Positions 16,391 to 24,780 of a stretch of 64,000 nt of DNA are shown piece by piece. Location: assembly GCF_018332655.1 (NCBI RefSeq), contig NZ_BOQL01000084.1, positions 1 to 64,000 on the forward strand, read 5' to 3'. The position numbers and the translations under genes were made by a program. The notes beneath the pieces are model-generated. The model worked only from the letters and a program-made list of their open reading frames with translations, made no database searches and was not told the origin of the DNA. The DNA is from Actinoplanes auranticolor. GTDB taxonomy: Bacteria > Actinomycetota > Actinomycetes > Mycobacteriales > Micromonosporaceae. Within the stretch, counting starts at the first letter, position 1, and each line of letters begins with the position of its first letter.

Positions 16391-17581
16391 GTGAAGGTCG
16401 TCGTAGCGCACAACAGATATCGCGAGGCCATCCCGTCCGGCGAGAACGTCATCGTCGACACGGAGATCGCGCAGCTCACGGCGGCCGGGATCGAGGTGCT
16501 GCCGTTCCAGCGCGCCTCCGACTCGATCGGGGAGCTGCCGCTCGCGCAGAAGGCCCTGCTGCCGCTGTCGCCGATCTTCGGCCGGGCGGCGCAGCGGGAC
16601 CTCGCCGACCTGCTCCGGCGGGAGCGCCCGGATCTGCTGCACCTGCACAACCCGTACCCGTTGCTGTCGCCGTCGGTCGTGCGGACCGCGCACGCGCACG
16701 GCGTGCCGGTCGTGCAGACCGTGCACAACTACCGGCAGGTCTGCTCGTCCGGTCTCTACTTCCGGGACGGGCACAACTGCCACGACTGCCGGGGCAAGGT
16801 GGTGGGCTGGCCGGCCGTCGTGCACAAGTGCTATCGCGGTTCGGCGGCGCAGAGCGCTCTGATGGCGACCACGCTGGCGGTGCACCGGCCGACCTGGAAG
16901 TCGGTGGACCGCTACATCGCGCTGACCGGACGGATCGCCGACCACCTGCGGAACTACGGCATTCCGGACGACCGCATCGTGATCAAGCCCAACGGCCTGC
17001 CGGATCCCGGCGACCCGGAGCCGCTGGGTGACGGTTTCCTGTACGCGGCCCGGCTCTCCCCGGAGAAGGGCCTGGCGTTGCTGCTCGACGCGTGGCGCCG
17101 GCACCCCGACGGGGCACTGGGGCAGCTGCGCATCGCGGGCGACGGCGAACTGCGTCCCCTCGCCGAGCAGGCCGCAGCCGAGCGGGCCGACGTCACCTAT
17201 CTCGGCGCGCTGGATCAGGCCGGCATGGTCGCCGCCCGCCGGGCCGCCTCGGTGATCGTGGCCGTGCCGACCTGGGACGACGTACTGCCCACAGTGATCC
17301 TGGAGGCGATGGCCGCGGGCCGGCCGGTGCTCGGCACCGACGTCGGCGGGATCCCGTACCTGGTCGGGATCGGCGAGACCGTGACGCCGGCCGGCTGGGC
17401 GGTCGGGCCGGACCCGGAGAAGCTGGCCACCGCGCTGCCGATCGCCCGCGCCGACGCCGCGGCGGTCGCCCCGGCCGCTCGCGACCGCTACCTGCGCGCC
17501 TTCCATCCGGACGTGGTGACCCGGCGGCTCATCGACATCTATGCCGATCTCACAGGTAATTCCCACCCGGCATCGAGGTAG
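16391..17581 (+). CDS. GT4-family glycosyltransferase
   Basis: A 396-residue GT-B fold enzyme. The N-terminal acceptor domain has ENVIVDTEIAQLTAAGIEV and LLHLHNPYPLLSPSV, and the C-terminal donor domain has GDGFLYAARLSPEKGLALLL, GDGELRPL and the nucleotide-sugar motif PTWDDVLPTVILEAMAAGRPV. A Cys/His-rich patch (CSSGLYFRDGHNCHDCRGK, about residues 118-136) is unusual and may bind a metal. The start is GTG at 16391, eight bases after TAGCGT, so the mRNA is probably leaderless. Neighbours suggest a role in a surface glycan. Confidence 0.9.
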   Translation: MKVVVAHNRYREAIPSGENVIVDTEIAQLTAAGIEVLPFQRASDSIGELPLAQKALLPLSPIFGRAAQRDLADLLRRERPDLLHLHNPYPLLSPSVVRTAHAHGVPVVQTVHNYRQVCSSGLYFRDGHNCHDCRGKVVGWPAVVHKCYRGSAAQSALMATTLAVHRPTWKSVDRYIALTGRIADHLRNYGIPDDRIVIKPNGLPDPGDPEPLGDGFLYAARLSPEKGLALLLDAWRRHPDGALGQLRIAGDGELRPLAEQAAAERADVTYLGALDQAGMVAARRAASVIVAVPTWDDVLPTVILEAMAAGRPVLGTDVGGIPYLVGIGETVTPAGWAVGPDPEKLATALPIARADAAAVAPAARDRYLRAFHPDVVTRRLIDIYADLTGNSHPASR

Positions 17582-17612
17582 ATCACCATCGAAATGGGGA
17601 AAGCTGGCCCCC

Positions 17613-19133
17613 GTGACCGAAGCCAAACTTTCGCGCCGCAACCTCCTGCTCGGCGTCGGCGGTGCCGTGGTGTTCACCGCGGCCGGTGCCGGGGCCGGCT
17701 ATGCGATCGCCGACAGCAAGGACGACGCCGAAACCCCGCAGGCCGCCCCGCAGGCCGGCCCCGCGAAGTACCGGTCCCGCCCCGACCTGCGCACGCTGCC
17801 CGACGTCACGATCACGACGCCGGCCAACGCGACCGCCCCCGGCTACATCTTCCTGACGCCGGCGTCCGGCGCCGGCCTGTGGGGCCCGCTGATCGTCGAC
17901 GACAAGGGCTCGCCGGTCTGGTTCCGCAAGGTGCCCGACCCCGCCACGGTGGCGATCGACTTCAAGGTCCAGCAGTACCAGAACAAACCCGTCCTGACCT
18001 GGTGGGAGGGGACGATCGGCGGCACCGGCGGGCAGGGTGTCGGGCAGGGCGAGTTCGTCATCGCGGACATGTCCTACCGGGAGATCACCCGGGTCCGGGC
18101 GGCCGGCTCCGAGCAGGCCGATCAGCACGACTTCGTGATCACGCCGGACGACACCGCGATCTTCTGGGTCTACGACCCGGTCCCGTACGACCTGTCGGCC
18201 GTGGGTGGACCGGCCGACGGCGTGCTGCACGACGGTGTCATCCAGGAGATCGACATCCGGACCGGCAAGCGCGTCTTCGAGTGGCGGGCGCGCGACCACG
18301 TCGCCCTGTCCGAGTCGTACGCGCCGCTGCCCCAGGGCGACTCCGCGCACCTGCCGTACGACTACTTCCACGCCAACTCGGTCGGGCTCGACGCGGACGG
18401 CCACATCCTCGTCTCGGCCCGGCACACCTGGGCGAACTACAAGATCGATCGCAGGTCGGGCGAGGTGCGCTGGCGCCTCGGCGGCAAGAAGTCGGACTTC
18501 ACCCTCGACGAGAAGTCCAAGTTCAGCTGGCAGCACGACTTCCGGCGCCGGCGGGACGGGTCGTACAGCATCTTCGACAACGGCGCCGGCATCACCAAGG
18601 AGCGCGAGGAGTCCCGCGGCCTGGTCTTCAAGGTCGACGAGGCGGCCAAGACGGTCACCTTCGTGCAGGAGTTCCTGCACCCGAAGAAGCTCTCCGCGCC
18701 GACGCAGGGCAACTTCCGCGAGCTGGCCGACGGCGGCTCGTTCATCGGCTGGGGCCAGCAGCCCTACTTCACCGAGTACGCCCCGGACGGCACCGTACGG
18801 CTGGACGGGCACCTGCCGCTCGACAACCAGTCGTATCGCGCGTACAAGGCCGAGTGGGCCGGTGCGCCGCTGGATCAGCCCGCCCTGGGTCTGCACGTCG
18901 ACGGCGGCAACGTGGTCGTCAGCACGAGCTGGAACGGCAGCACCAAGGTCGCCAAGTGGCGGGCCCGGGCCGGCGGCCAGCCGCAGGCGCTGACCCAGAC
19001 CGCCGAGGCCGCCCGCACCGGCTTCGAGACCACGCTGCAGCTGCCGGGCACGCCGGAGTACGTCGTCGCCGAAGCGCTCGACAGCAGCGGGAAGGTGCTG
19101 GGGACCTCGTCGGCGATCCCCGTCCGCGTCTGA
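17613..19133 (+). CDS. Tat-exported arylsulfotransferase-like (ASST) protein
   Basis: A 506-residue protein with a twin-Arg signal (LSRRNLLLGVGGAVVFTAAG) at the very N-terminus, so the folded protein should be exported. The rest resembles the arylsulfotransferase beta-propeller: repeated hydrophobic strands plus conserved histidines in QHDFVITPDD, DYFHANSVGLDADGHILVS, SARHTWANY and FSWQHDFRRR. ASST enzymes move sulfate between phenols, but many actinobacterial members have no known substrate. A GTG at 17613 places the Tat signal at residue 7; its ribosome site is weak. It follows the GT4 gene by 31 bases. Confidence 0.78.
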   Translation: MTEAKLSRRNLLLGVGGAVVFTAAGAGAGYAIADSKDDAETPQAAPQAGPAKYRSRPDLRTLPDVTITTPANATAPGYIFLTPASGAGLWGPLIVDDKGSPVWFRKVPDPATVAIDFKVQQYQNKPVLTWWEGTIGGTGGQGVGQGEFVIADMSYREITRVRAAGSEQADQHDFVITPDDTAIFWVYDPVPYDLSAVGGPADGVLHDGVIQEIDIRTGKRVFEWRARDHVALSESYAPLPQGDSAHLPYDYFHANSVGLDADGHILVSARHTWANYKIDRRSGEVRWRLGGKKSDFTLDEKSKFSWQHDFRRRRDGSYSIFDNGAGITKEREESRGLVFKVDEAAKTVTFVQEFLHPKKLSAPTQGNFRELADGGSFIGWGQQPYFTEYAPDGTVRLDGHLPLDNQSYRAYKAEWAGAPLDQPALGLHVDGGNVVVSTSWNGSTKVAKWRARAGGQPQALTQTAEAARTGFETTLQLPGTPEYVVAEALDSSGKVLGTSSAIPVRV

Positions 19134-19134
19134 G

Positions 19135-19872
19135 TCAGCCCTTGAGGGCGGCCCGCCCGGAGAACGCGATGCTGGCGGCCAGGAAGGCCCCGTTGACCAG
19201 GGTGAACGCGCCGATCACGAAGATCGTCCACTGTGGCGCCAGGGTCAGCACCAGGCCGGCCAGGGCGATCACCGCACCGTAGTCGCGGACCAGCTTGACC
19301 ACGCGGACCGGCAGCGAGCGGCTCGTCACCATGCTCGACGCCTGGCTGCCCGTCTGCATCACCGAGGTGACCAGGTTGACCATCCAGGTGCCGGCGAAGG
19401 CGGCCACCAGCCACGCGGGAGTCTCCGGCACCTGGGCCTCGGCCACCGCGGACAGGGCTGCCACCAGCGCGATCTGGCCGGCCACGTCGCACAGCACGTC
19501 GACCCGGCCACCGGCCGCGCTGGTCTGGCCGGTGACCCGGGCCAGCTGGCCGTCGGAGCAGTCCAGCGCGTACGCGAACTGCCAGCCGAGCAGCGCGAGC
19601 AGACCGACCGGCCAGGCCCACACCTGGCCCTCGGCGACGGGTCCGGCCGCCGCCACGACGACGAACGAGACCAGGCAGCTGAGGCCCAGATTGGCCACGG
19701 TCAGCACCGTGGGAGCCAGCCGGTGCTTGTGGGCGAAGACGGCGATCCGGGCACCCACCCGCTGGCTGACCGCCTCGCTGAACAGCCCGCCGCCCCGGTT
19801 CACGCCGTAGTAGTCGGCGGCGGTGGGTGGGCGGTCCACTGTCGGCTCAGAGGCCGGCGACGGCGTCGTCAT
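19135..19872 (-). CDS. CDP-alcohol phosphatidyltransferase family enzyme
   Basis: A 245-residue membrane enzyme with about six hydrophobic segments. The catalytic signature is perfect: Asp104, Asp107-Gly108, Ala111-Arg112, then Gly121, Asp125 and Asp129 with the correct spacing. This family transfers a phospho-alcohol from a CDP-activated donor to an alcohol acceptor in the membrane. It is the last gene of a three-gene operon and its start overlaps the end of the dehydrogenase gene by 26 bases. Given the operon, the donor could be CDP-glycerol made from glycerol-1-phosphate; this is inference. Confidence 0.9.
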   Translation of the reverse strand: MTTPSPASEPTVDRPPTAADYYGVNRGGGLFSEAVSQRVGARIAVFAHKHRLAPTVLTVANLGLSCLVSFVVVAAAGPVAEGQVWAWPVGLLALLGWQFAYALDCSDGQLARVTGQTSAAGGRVDVLCDVAGQIALVAALSAVAEAQVPETPAWLVAAFAGTWMVNLVTSVMQTGSQASSMVTSRSLPVRVVKLVRDYGAVIALAGLVLTLAPQWTIFVIGAFTLVNGAFLAASIAFSGRAALKG

Positions 19873-20908
19873 ACTCGGCCAGCTTCCTGCGGATCTCGTC
19901 CGTCGACATCGCGAGGTGTTCCAGGATGGTGTAACGGTCCGGCCGGGTCCGCGGGGCGAACTCGACGACCTCGACGAGCTGCTCGCGGGTCAGGCCCACG
20001 TCACTCGCCGTGCGGGGCAGGCTGTGCCGCACCAGGCAGTCGGACATCTGGGCGAAGCGGCGCTCGTCGCCGCGCAGGAACGTGCAGAACAACGCCCCGA
20101 GGCCGGCGAGCTCGCCGTGCGAGGCCGTGCCGGGGAACAGCGTGTCCGTGGCGTGGATGATCTCGTGGCAGCCGCCGCTGCACGGCCGGCTGCTGCCGCA
20201 GACGGCCATGGCCAGACCGCTCGAGATCAGGGCCTCGGCGAGGATGGTGACGAAGGCGTCGTCCTGCATGTCGCCCGGCATGTTCAGGATGGCCTCGGCA
20301 CCGACCCGCGACAGCGACGCCGCCAGGCCGTCGACCGGCTCGCCGCGGATCTCCCGGCCCAGGTCCCAGTCGGCCAGCGCGCTGATGTTGCTGATCACGT
20401 CGCCGATGCCGGCCCGGTTGACCCGCTCCGGGCCGTTCTCCACGAAGTCCAGGTCGACGATCACCGCGTACGGGATGTGCACGCCGTAGGAGCCCTTGAC
20501 GCCGTCGTTGATCAGGCTGGCCACCGGGGACGCGATGCCGTCGTTGGCCAGGCTGGTCGCCACCGACACCATCGGCATGCCCCAGCGGTTGGCCGCGTAC
20601 TTGGCCGCGTCGACGGTCTTGCCACCGCCGATGCCGACCACCGCGTCGTACGAGCGGGAGCGCAGCTTCGCCGCCAGCTCCAGCGCGGCGTCGAGGGTGC
20701 CGCCGGTGGTCGTGTAGACGTCGGCCGAGCCCAGCGACGGCCGGATCATCTCGGCGATCCGCTCGCCCTGACCCGGGCCGACCACCACGGCCACGTCACC
20801 GCCAGCCGAGATCCGGCCGTCGGCCAGGATGCGGCCCAGGTCCGCGACCGCGCCGCGGCGGACGTCGATGTGCAGCGGGGTCTGGACGCTGCGGGCTAGT
20901 AACGGCAT
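19847..20908 (-). CDS. sn-Glycerol-1-phosphate dehydrogenase-like enzyme
   Basis: A 353-residue iron/zinc-containing alcohol dehydrogenase relative. The nucleotide loop GGGKTVD (94-100) and the following SVATSLANDGIASP match the glycerol-1-phosphate dehydrogenase (EgsA/AraM) subgroup. Metal ligands are visible as Asp in GIGDVISN and His in GGCHEIIHATD and SHGELAGLG. The expected reaction is dihydroxyacetone phosphate to sn-glycerol-1-phosphate, the stereochemistry used by archaeal lipids. The start overlaps the upstream cytidylyltransferase gene by 13 bases. Confidence 0.8.
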   Translation of the reverse strand: MPLLARSVQTPLHIDVRRGAVADLGRILADGRISAGGDVAVVVGPGQGERIAEMIRPSLGSADVYTTTGGTLDAALELAAKLRSRSYDAVVGIGGGKTVDAAKYAANRWGMPMVSVATSLANDGIASPVASLINDGVKGSYGVHIPYAVIVDLDFVENGPERVNRAGIGDVISNISALADWDLGREIRGEPVDGLAASLSRVGAEAILNMPGDMQDDAFVTILAEALISSGLAMAVCGSSRPCSGGCHEIIHATDTLFPGTASHGELAGLGALFCTFLRGDERRFAQMSDCLVRHSLPRTASDVGLTREQLVEVVEFAPRTRPDRYTILEHLAMSTDEIRRKLAEYDDAVAGL

Positions 20909-21627
20909 GCGATGTCCCGCGCCTTGGCGAGGTCGTCGTGGTTGTCCACCTCGACCCAGGGGATGTCGCCGATCGCCGCACCGCGGATCTCGCCGCCGCG
21001 GTCGGCGTACTCCTGGTAGCCGTCCTCGTAGTACAGGTCCGGGTTGCGCTCGAAGGTCGCCTGCAGCGCGTCGGCCAGGCCGGCGGCCGCCTCGGCCTCG
21101 ATGATCGTGGCGCCGATGTACTCGCCCGAGGCCTCGGCCGGCTCCATCAGTTTCGTAATCTTGGTGAGCCGGCCATCTGCCGAGAAGACTGCCTTCATCT
21201 CCTCGTCAGCAAGCTTCTTCACATTGTCAATGGCGAGCAGGATGCCGGGGCCGCGGTTGGCCAGCAGGGTCTGCTCCACGCTCACCGGGTGCACGGTGTC
21301 GCCGTTGACGAGCAGTGCGCCCTGGGCGAAGTGGTCCCGCGCCAGCCACAGCGAGTAGGCGTTGTTCCACTCCTCCGCCTTGTCGTTGTGCACGAGGGAG
21401 ATCTTCACGCCGTACTTCCGCTCGAACGCGTCCTTGCGCTCCTCGACCGCGCCGGCCTGGTAGCCGACCACGATCGTCACGTCCGTCAGCCCGGCCGCCG
21501 CGAGGTTGCGCAGGGAGATGTCCATGATCGTGGTCTCCCCGTCCACGGGGACCAGCGCCTTCGGCAGCGTGTCCGTGTAGGGACGCAGCCTGCGTCCGGC
21601 GCCGGCGGCGAGTACCAAGCCGATCAT
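20896..21627 (-). CDS. LicC-like nucleotidyltransferase
   Basis: A 243-residue enzyme with the nucleotidyltransferase signature LVLAAGAGRRLRPYTDTLPK at residues 4-23, NGDTV as the metal-binding turn, and a closing PWVEVDNHDDLAKARDI, as in phosphocholine-type cytidylyltransferases. It should activate a small phospho-alcohol with CTP. It opens the three-gene operon with the dehydrogenase and phosphatidyltransferase, so glycerol-1-phosphate is the favoured substrate, with inositol phosphate or another polyol phosphate as alternatives. The ATG at 21627 has GGAAGGAA upstream. Confidence 0.85.
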   Translation of the reverse strand: MIGLVLAAGAGRRLRPYTDTLPKALVPVDGETTIMDISLRNLAAAGLTDVTIVVGYQAGAVEERKDAFERKYGVKISLVHNDKAEEWNNAYSLWLARDHFAQGALLVNGDTVHPVSVEQTLLANRGPGILLAIDNVKKLADEEMKAVFSADGRLTKITKLMEPAEASGEYIGATIIEAEAAAGLADALQATFERNPDLYYEDGYQEYADRGGEIRGAAIGDIPWVEVDNHDDLAKARDIACRY

Positions 21628-21679
21628 GGGTGGTTCCTTCCGGAAGTGAGGGGCGTGCCAGCCGAGGATAGCGGTGGGT

Positions 21680-22129
21680 TCACATACCGAGATTGTGCAG
21701 GACCGCGAAGCCGTCCTCGGCGATCCGCCGGATCATCCCGTCGTTGATCTCGCGGCTCTCGTCCAGCACCGCCAGGTCGCCGGGGCCCAGCCAGCGGAAC
21801 TCCGTGTGCTTGCCCACCTCCAGCCGCGGCCGGGACAGGTCGCCGTCCACCCGGACCAGGAAGTCGCTTTCGTGCCGGTCCAGACCGTCGTCACCGGTGT
21901 AGGTGTATTCGCCGACCGGGGCTAGCACCACCGACACCTGCCAGCCGGTCTCCTCGAGCACCTCACGGCGTAACGCCTCGTCGACCGTTTCGCCCGGTTC
22001 GAGGTGGCCGCCGACGATGTCCCACGTGTTCGGGAAAAGCTTGCGTGCCGGCGACCGGCGCTGGAAGAAAATGCGGCCGTCGTCGTCCACGACGAGAGCT
22101 CCGGCGACGAACAGCGGGTCGGGGGACAC
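21680..22129 (-). CDS. Nudix hydrolase
   Basis: A 149-residue protein with a complete Nudix box, GGHLEPGETVDEALRREV followed by LEETGW, which binds the metal for hydrolysis of nucleoside diphosphate derivatives. Length is typical of MutT-like proteins and the substrate is not predictable. GTG at 22129 was chosen because TATCAT lies seven bases upstream with no ribosome site, fitting a leaderless mRNA. It is divergent from the aminotransferase gene, 39 bases away. Confidence 0.88.
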   Translation of the reverse strand: MSPDPLFVAGALVVDDDGRIFFQRRSPARKLFPNTWDIVGGHLEPGETVDEALRREVLEETGWQVSVVLAPVGEYTYTGDDGLDRHESDFLVRVDGDLSRPRLEVGKHTEFRWLGPGDLAVLDESREINDGMIRRIAEDGFAVLHNLGM

Positions 22130-22168
22130 GGGAAAAATGATATAGAGCCTGCTCGTAAGCTTGGGGGT

Positions 22169-23263
22169 ATGACCGCTGAGCAGCTGATCTCGTTCGCAAG
22201 AGGGGCTCCGTCCCTGGACATCATCGACGTGCAGGGCCTCAAGGCCGCCGCCGCCCGGGCCTTCGACGCCGATCCGGCCGGGGTGACCGCCTACGGCACC
22301 TCCGTCGGTTACGTCCCGCTGCGCAAGTGGATCGCCGACAAGCACGGTGTCGACGCGGATCAGGTCATCGTGACCAACGGTTCGCTGCAGGCCGACGCGT
22401 TCCTCTTCAACCACCTGGTCAACGCCGGCGACGACGTGATCGTGGAGAAGCCCACCTACGACCGCACCCTGCTGAACCTGCAGAACCTGGGCGGCAAGGT
22501 GCACCAGGTGACGATCGAGCCGGACGGCATCGACGTCGCCGAGCTCAAGGGGATGCTCGAGGCGGGCCTGCGCCCGAAGCTCGCGCACATCATCCCGAAC
22601 TACCAGAACCCGGCCGGCGTCACGCTCTCGCTGGAGAAGCGGCAGGCGCTGCTGAGCCTGGCCGTCGAGTACGGCTTCACGATCTTCGAGGACGACCCGT
22701 ACGTGGACATCCGTTTCCGCGGCGAGGCCCTGCCGTCGATGCTGTCGATGGACACGGAGAACGTGGTCGTGCACGCCTCCAGCTTCACCAAGACGGTGTG
22801 CCCCGGGGTGCGCGTCGGCTACCTGGTCGGCCCGGCCGCCCTGATCGACGCCATCGCGAAGAAGGCCACCAACCTCTACATCTCGCCCGGCATGGTGTCC
22901 GAGGCGATCGTGCACCAGTTCTGCGTCTCCGGCGACATCGAGCGGTCGGTGCAGACCGTCAGCACGGCCCTCGCCGAGCGGGCGCGGGTCCTCGCCGCGT
23001 CCCTGCGCGAGCACATCCCGGGCGCCACCTTCACCGAGCCCGACGGCGGCTACTTCCTCTGGGTGGACCTGCCGTCCTCTGTGGACGTCGACAAGCTCTT
23101 CCCGGCGGCCATGAAGAAGGGCGTCGCCGTCGTCAAGGGCAGCGACTTCCTGCTGGACGGCGGTAAGTCGTCGGTGCGGCTGGCCTTCTCCGCGGTCACC
23201 GTGGACCAGATCGACGAGGGTGTCCGGCGGCTCGCCGCGGCCATCGCCGAGGTCTCCGCCTGA
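22169..23263 (+). CDS. PLP-dependent aminotransferase (class I fold)
   Basis: A 364-residue cytoplasmic enzyme. The PLP lysine is in SSFTKTVCPGVRVGY; other family pieces are ISFARGAPS at the N-terminus, YGTSVGYVPLRKWIA, IIPNYQNPAG and FEDDPYVDIRFRG. The sequence is close to 2-aminoadipate/aromatic type aminotransferases that share the MocR C-terminal domain but lack the DNA-binding part. The amino donor and acceptor are not predictable. TAAGCT ends seven bases before the ATG, so translation is probably leaderless. Confidence 0.9.
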   Translation: MTAEQLISFARGAPSLDIIDVQGLKAAAARAFDADPAGVTAYGTSVGYVPLRKWIADKHGVDADQVIVTNGSLQADAFLFNHLVNAGDDVIVEKPTYDRTLLNLQNLGGKVHQVTIEPDGIDVAELKGMLEAGLRPKLAHIIPNYQNPAGVTLSLEKRQALLSLAVEYGFTIFEDDPYVDIRFRGEALPSMLSMDTENVVVHASSFTKTVCPGVRVGYLVGPAALIDAIAKKATNLYISPGMVSEAIVHQFCVSGDIERSVQTVSTALAERARVLAASLREHIPGATFTEPDGGYFLWVDLPSSVDVDKLFPAAMKKGVAVVKGSDFLLDGGKSSVRLAFSAVTVDQIDEGVRRLAAAIAEVSA

Positions 23264-23302
23264 TACCTGCCCGACTGTCGGGTTTCCGACACTGCCCTCC
23301 TG

Positions 23303-23334
23303 ACGCCGGTCCCGGGTTTGGCCGGGACCGGCGT
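23303..23334 (+). terminator. Strong hairpin after the aminotransferase gene
   Basis: A perfect 13-bp stem, ACGCCGGTCCCGG paired with CCGGGACCGGCGT around a 6-base loop, lies 40 bases after the stop at 23263. It lacks a T-run, which is common in actinobacterial terminators. A smaller hairpin (TGTCGG/CCGACA at 23276-23291) precedes it. The rest of the 313-base gap before corA shows only a possible TAGCCT -10 near 23517. Confidence 0.6.
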
Positions 23335-23576
23335 TCGGCTCACAATGCTGCTGCACCGGCTGCATGACCATGCGACCCGGTGCGTCGACACCCACCCCCG
23401 CCCCCCGGCGCCGGGCGGGCCGATCGCACCTTCACCCCCCGAAATGCGGCCGGTCCGTCCGGCGCCACCCGGCCGACCGGCATGTGCGTGGCGCGGCCGG
23501 GGCAAGGTAACGGGCGTAGCCTCGTGCAGGCCTCACCGCGAGGGCCCGGCCGACATCACCCCTGGGGGAGGCAGCC

Positions 23577-24716
23577 ATGAGCGAGCACATGAACCGCAGC
23601 CGGACCACCGGCGTCAACCGGTCATTGTCCCGGGCCTGGACCGCCCCGGTCCGGGCGATGAACCGGTTCCTCGGCGCCGACGACGGCCGCCCCGACGAGC
23701 CCGGCCGGCCCTACCACGGCACGGCGGTCGTGGACTGCGGTGTCTACGTCGACGGCAAGCGCGAGCCCGGTGACTTCACTCCGGACGAGGCGCTGCGCGA
23801 GGCCTGCAGCCGGGAGAACGCCTTCGTCTGGCTGGGCCTGCACGAGCCCACCGCGGGCGAGATGGCGGCCATCGCGCGCACCTACGACCTGCACGAGCTC
23901 GCCGTCGAGGACGCGGTCAAGGCGGAGCAGCGGCCCAAGCTGGAGCAGTTCAACTCGGTGCACTTCCTGGTGCTGCGCACCGCGCGCTACGTGCCGCACG
24001 GCGAGCTGACCGAGACGTCCCAGGTGGTCGAGACCGGTCAGATGATGATCTTCGTCGGCGAGCGCTTCGTCATCACGGTCCGGCACGGCGACGCGTCCCG
24101 GCTGGCGCCGGTGCGGGCCGACATGGAGGCGCGGGGCGAGCTGCTCGCGCAGGGGCCGTGGGCGGTCGCGTACGCGGTGACCGACCGGGTGGTGGACGCG
24201 TACGTCGAGGTGGCCGACCAGGTGGAGACCGACCTCGACATCATCGAGGAGGGCGCCTTCTCCCGGGACAGCGGCAGCCCGGTGCAGCAGATCTACCAGA
24301 TGAAGCGCGAGATCGTGGAGTTCCGCCGGGCGGTGGTGCCGTTGCAGCGGCCGCTGGCCACGATCACCTCCCCGCAGAGCCGGCAGGTGCCCAAGGAGAT
24401 CCGGCGTTACTTCCGCGACGTGCAGGACCACCTGACCCGGACGGTGGAGCAGGTCGCCTCGTACGACGATCTGCTCAACTCGATCCTGCAGGCCCGGCTG
24501 GCGCAGGTCACCGTGGACCAGAACAACGACATGCGCAAGATCGCCGCCTGGGCCGGTATCGCCACGGTCTGGACCGCGATCGCCGGGGTGTACGGCATGA
24601 ACTTCGACCACATGCCGGAGCTCGCCTGGCAGTACAGCTACCCGGCGCTGATCACGTTGATGCTCGGCATCTCGGTGCTGCTCTACCGGGCGTTCCGCCG
24701 CAACGGCTGGCTCTGA
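23577..24716 (+). CDS. corA: CorA-type magnesium/cobalt transporter
   Basis: A 379-residue divalent-cation channel. A long cytoplasmic alpha/beta domain leads into a C-terminal pair of membrane helices. The universally conserved YGMNF signature sits after the first helix in GVYGMNFDHMPELAW, where it lines the pore mouth. An N-terminal extension of about 45 basic residues is unlike E. coli CorA but common in actinobacteria. The ATG follows GGGGGAGGCAGCC, a good ribosome site. No cation-responsive riboswitch was seen in the leader. Confidence 0.93.
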   Translation: MSEHMNRSRTTGVNRSLSRAWTAPVRAMNRFLGADDGRPDEPGRPYHGTAVVDCGVYVDGKREPGDFTPDEALREACSRENAFVWLGLHEPTAGEMAAIARTYDLHELAVEDAVKAEQRPKLEQFNSVHFLVLRTARYVPHGELTETSQVVETGQMMIFVGERFVITVRHGDASRLAPVRADMEARGELLAQGPWAVAYAVTDRVVDAYVEVADQVETDLDIIEEGAFSRDSGSPVQQIYQMKREIVEFRRAVVPLQRPLATITSPQSRQVPKEIRRYFRDVQDHLTRTVEQVASYDDLLNSILQARLAQVTVDQNNDMRKIAAWAGIATVWTAIAGVYGMNFDHMPELAWQYSYPALITLMLGISVLLYRAFRRNGWL

Positions 24717-24780
24717 CCCGCCCCCCACCGCCCCCGGCCGCCCTTTACAGTGACGGAGTCGCCCTGGGGAGGGAAGTCGC

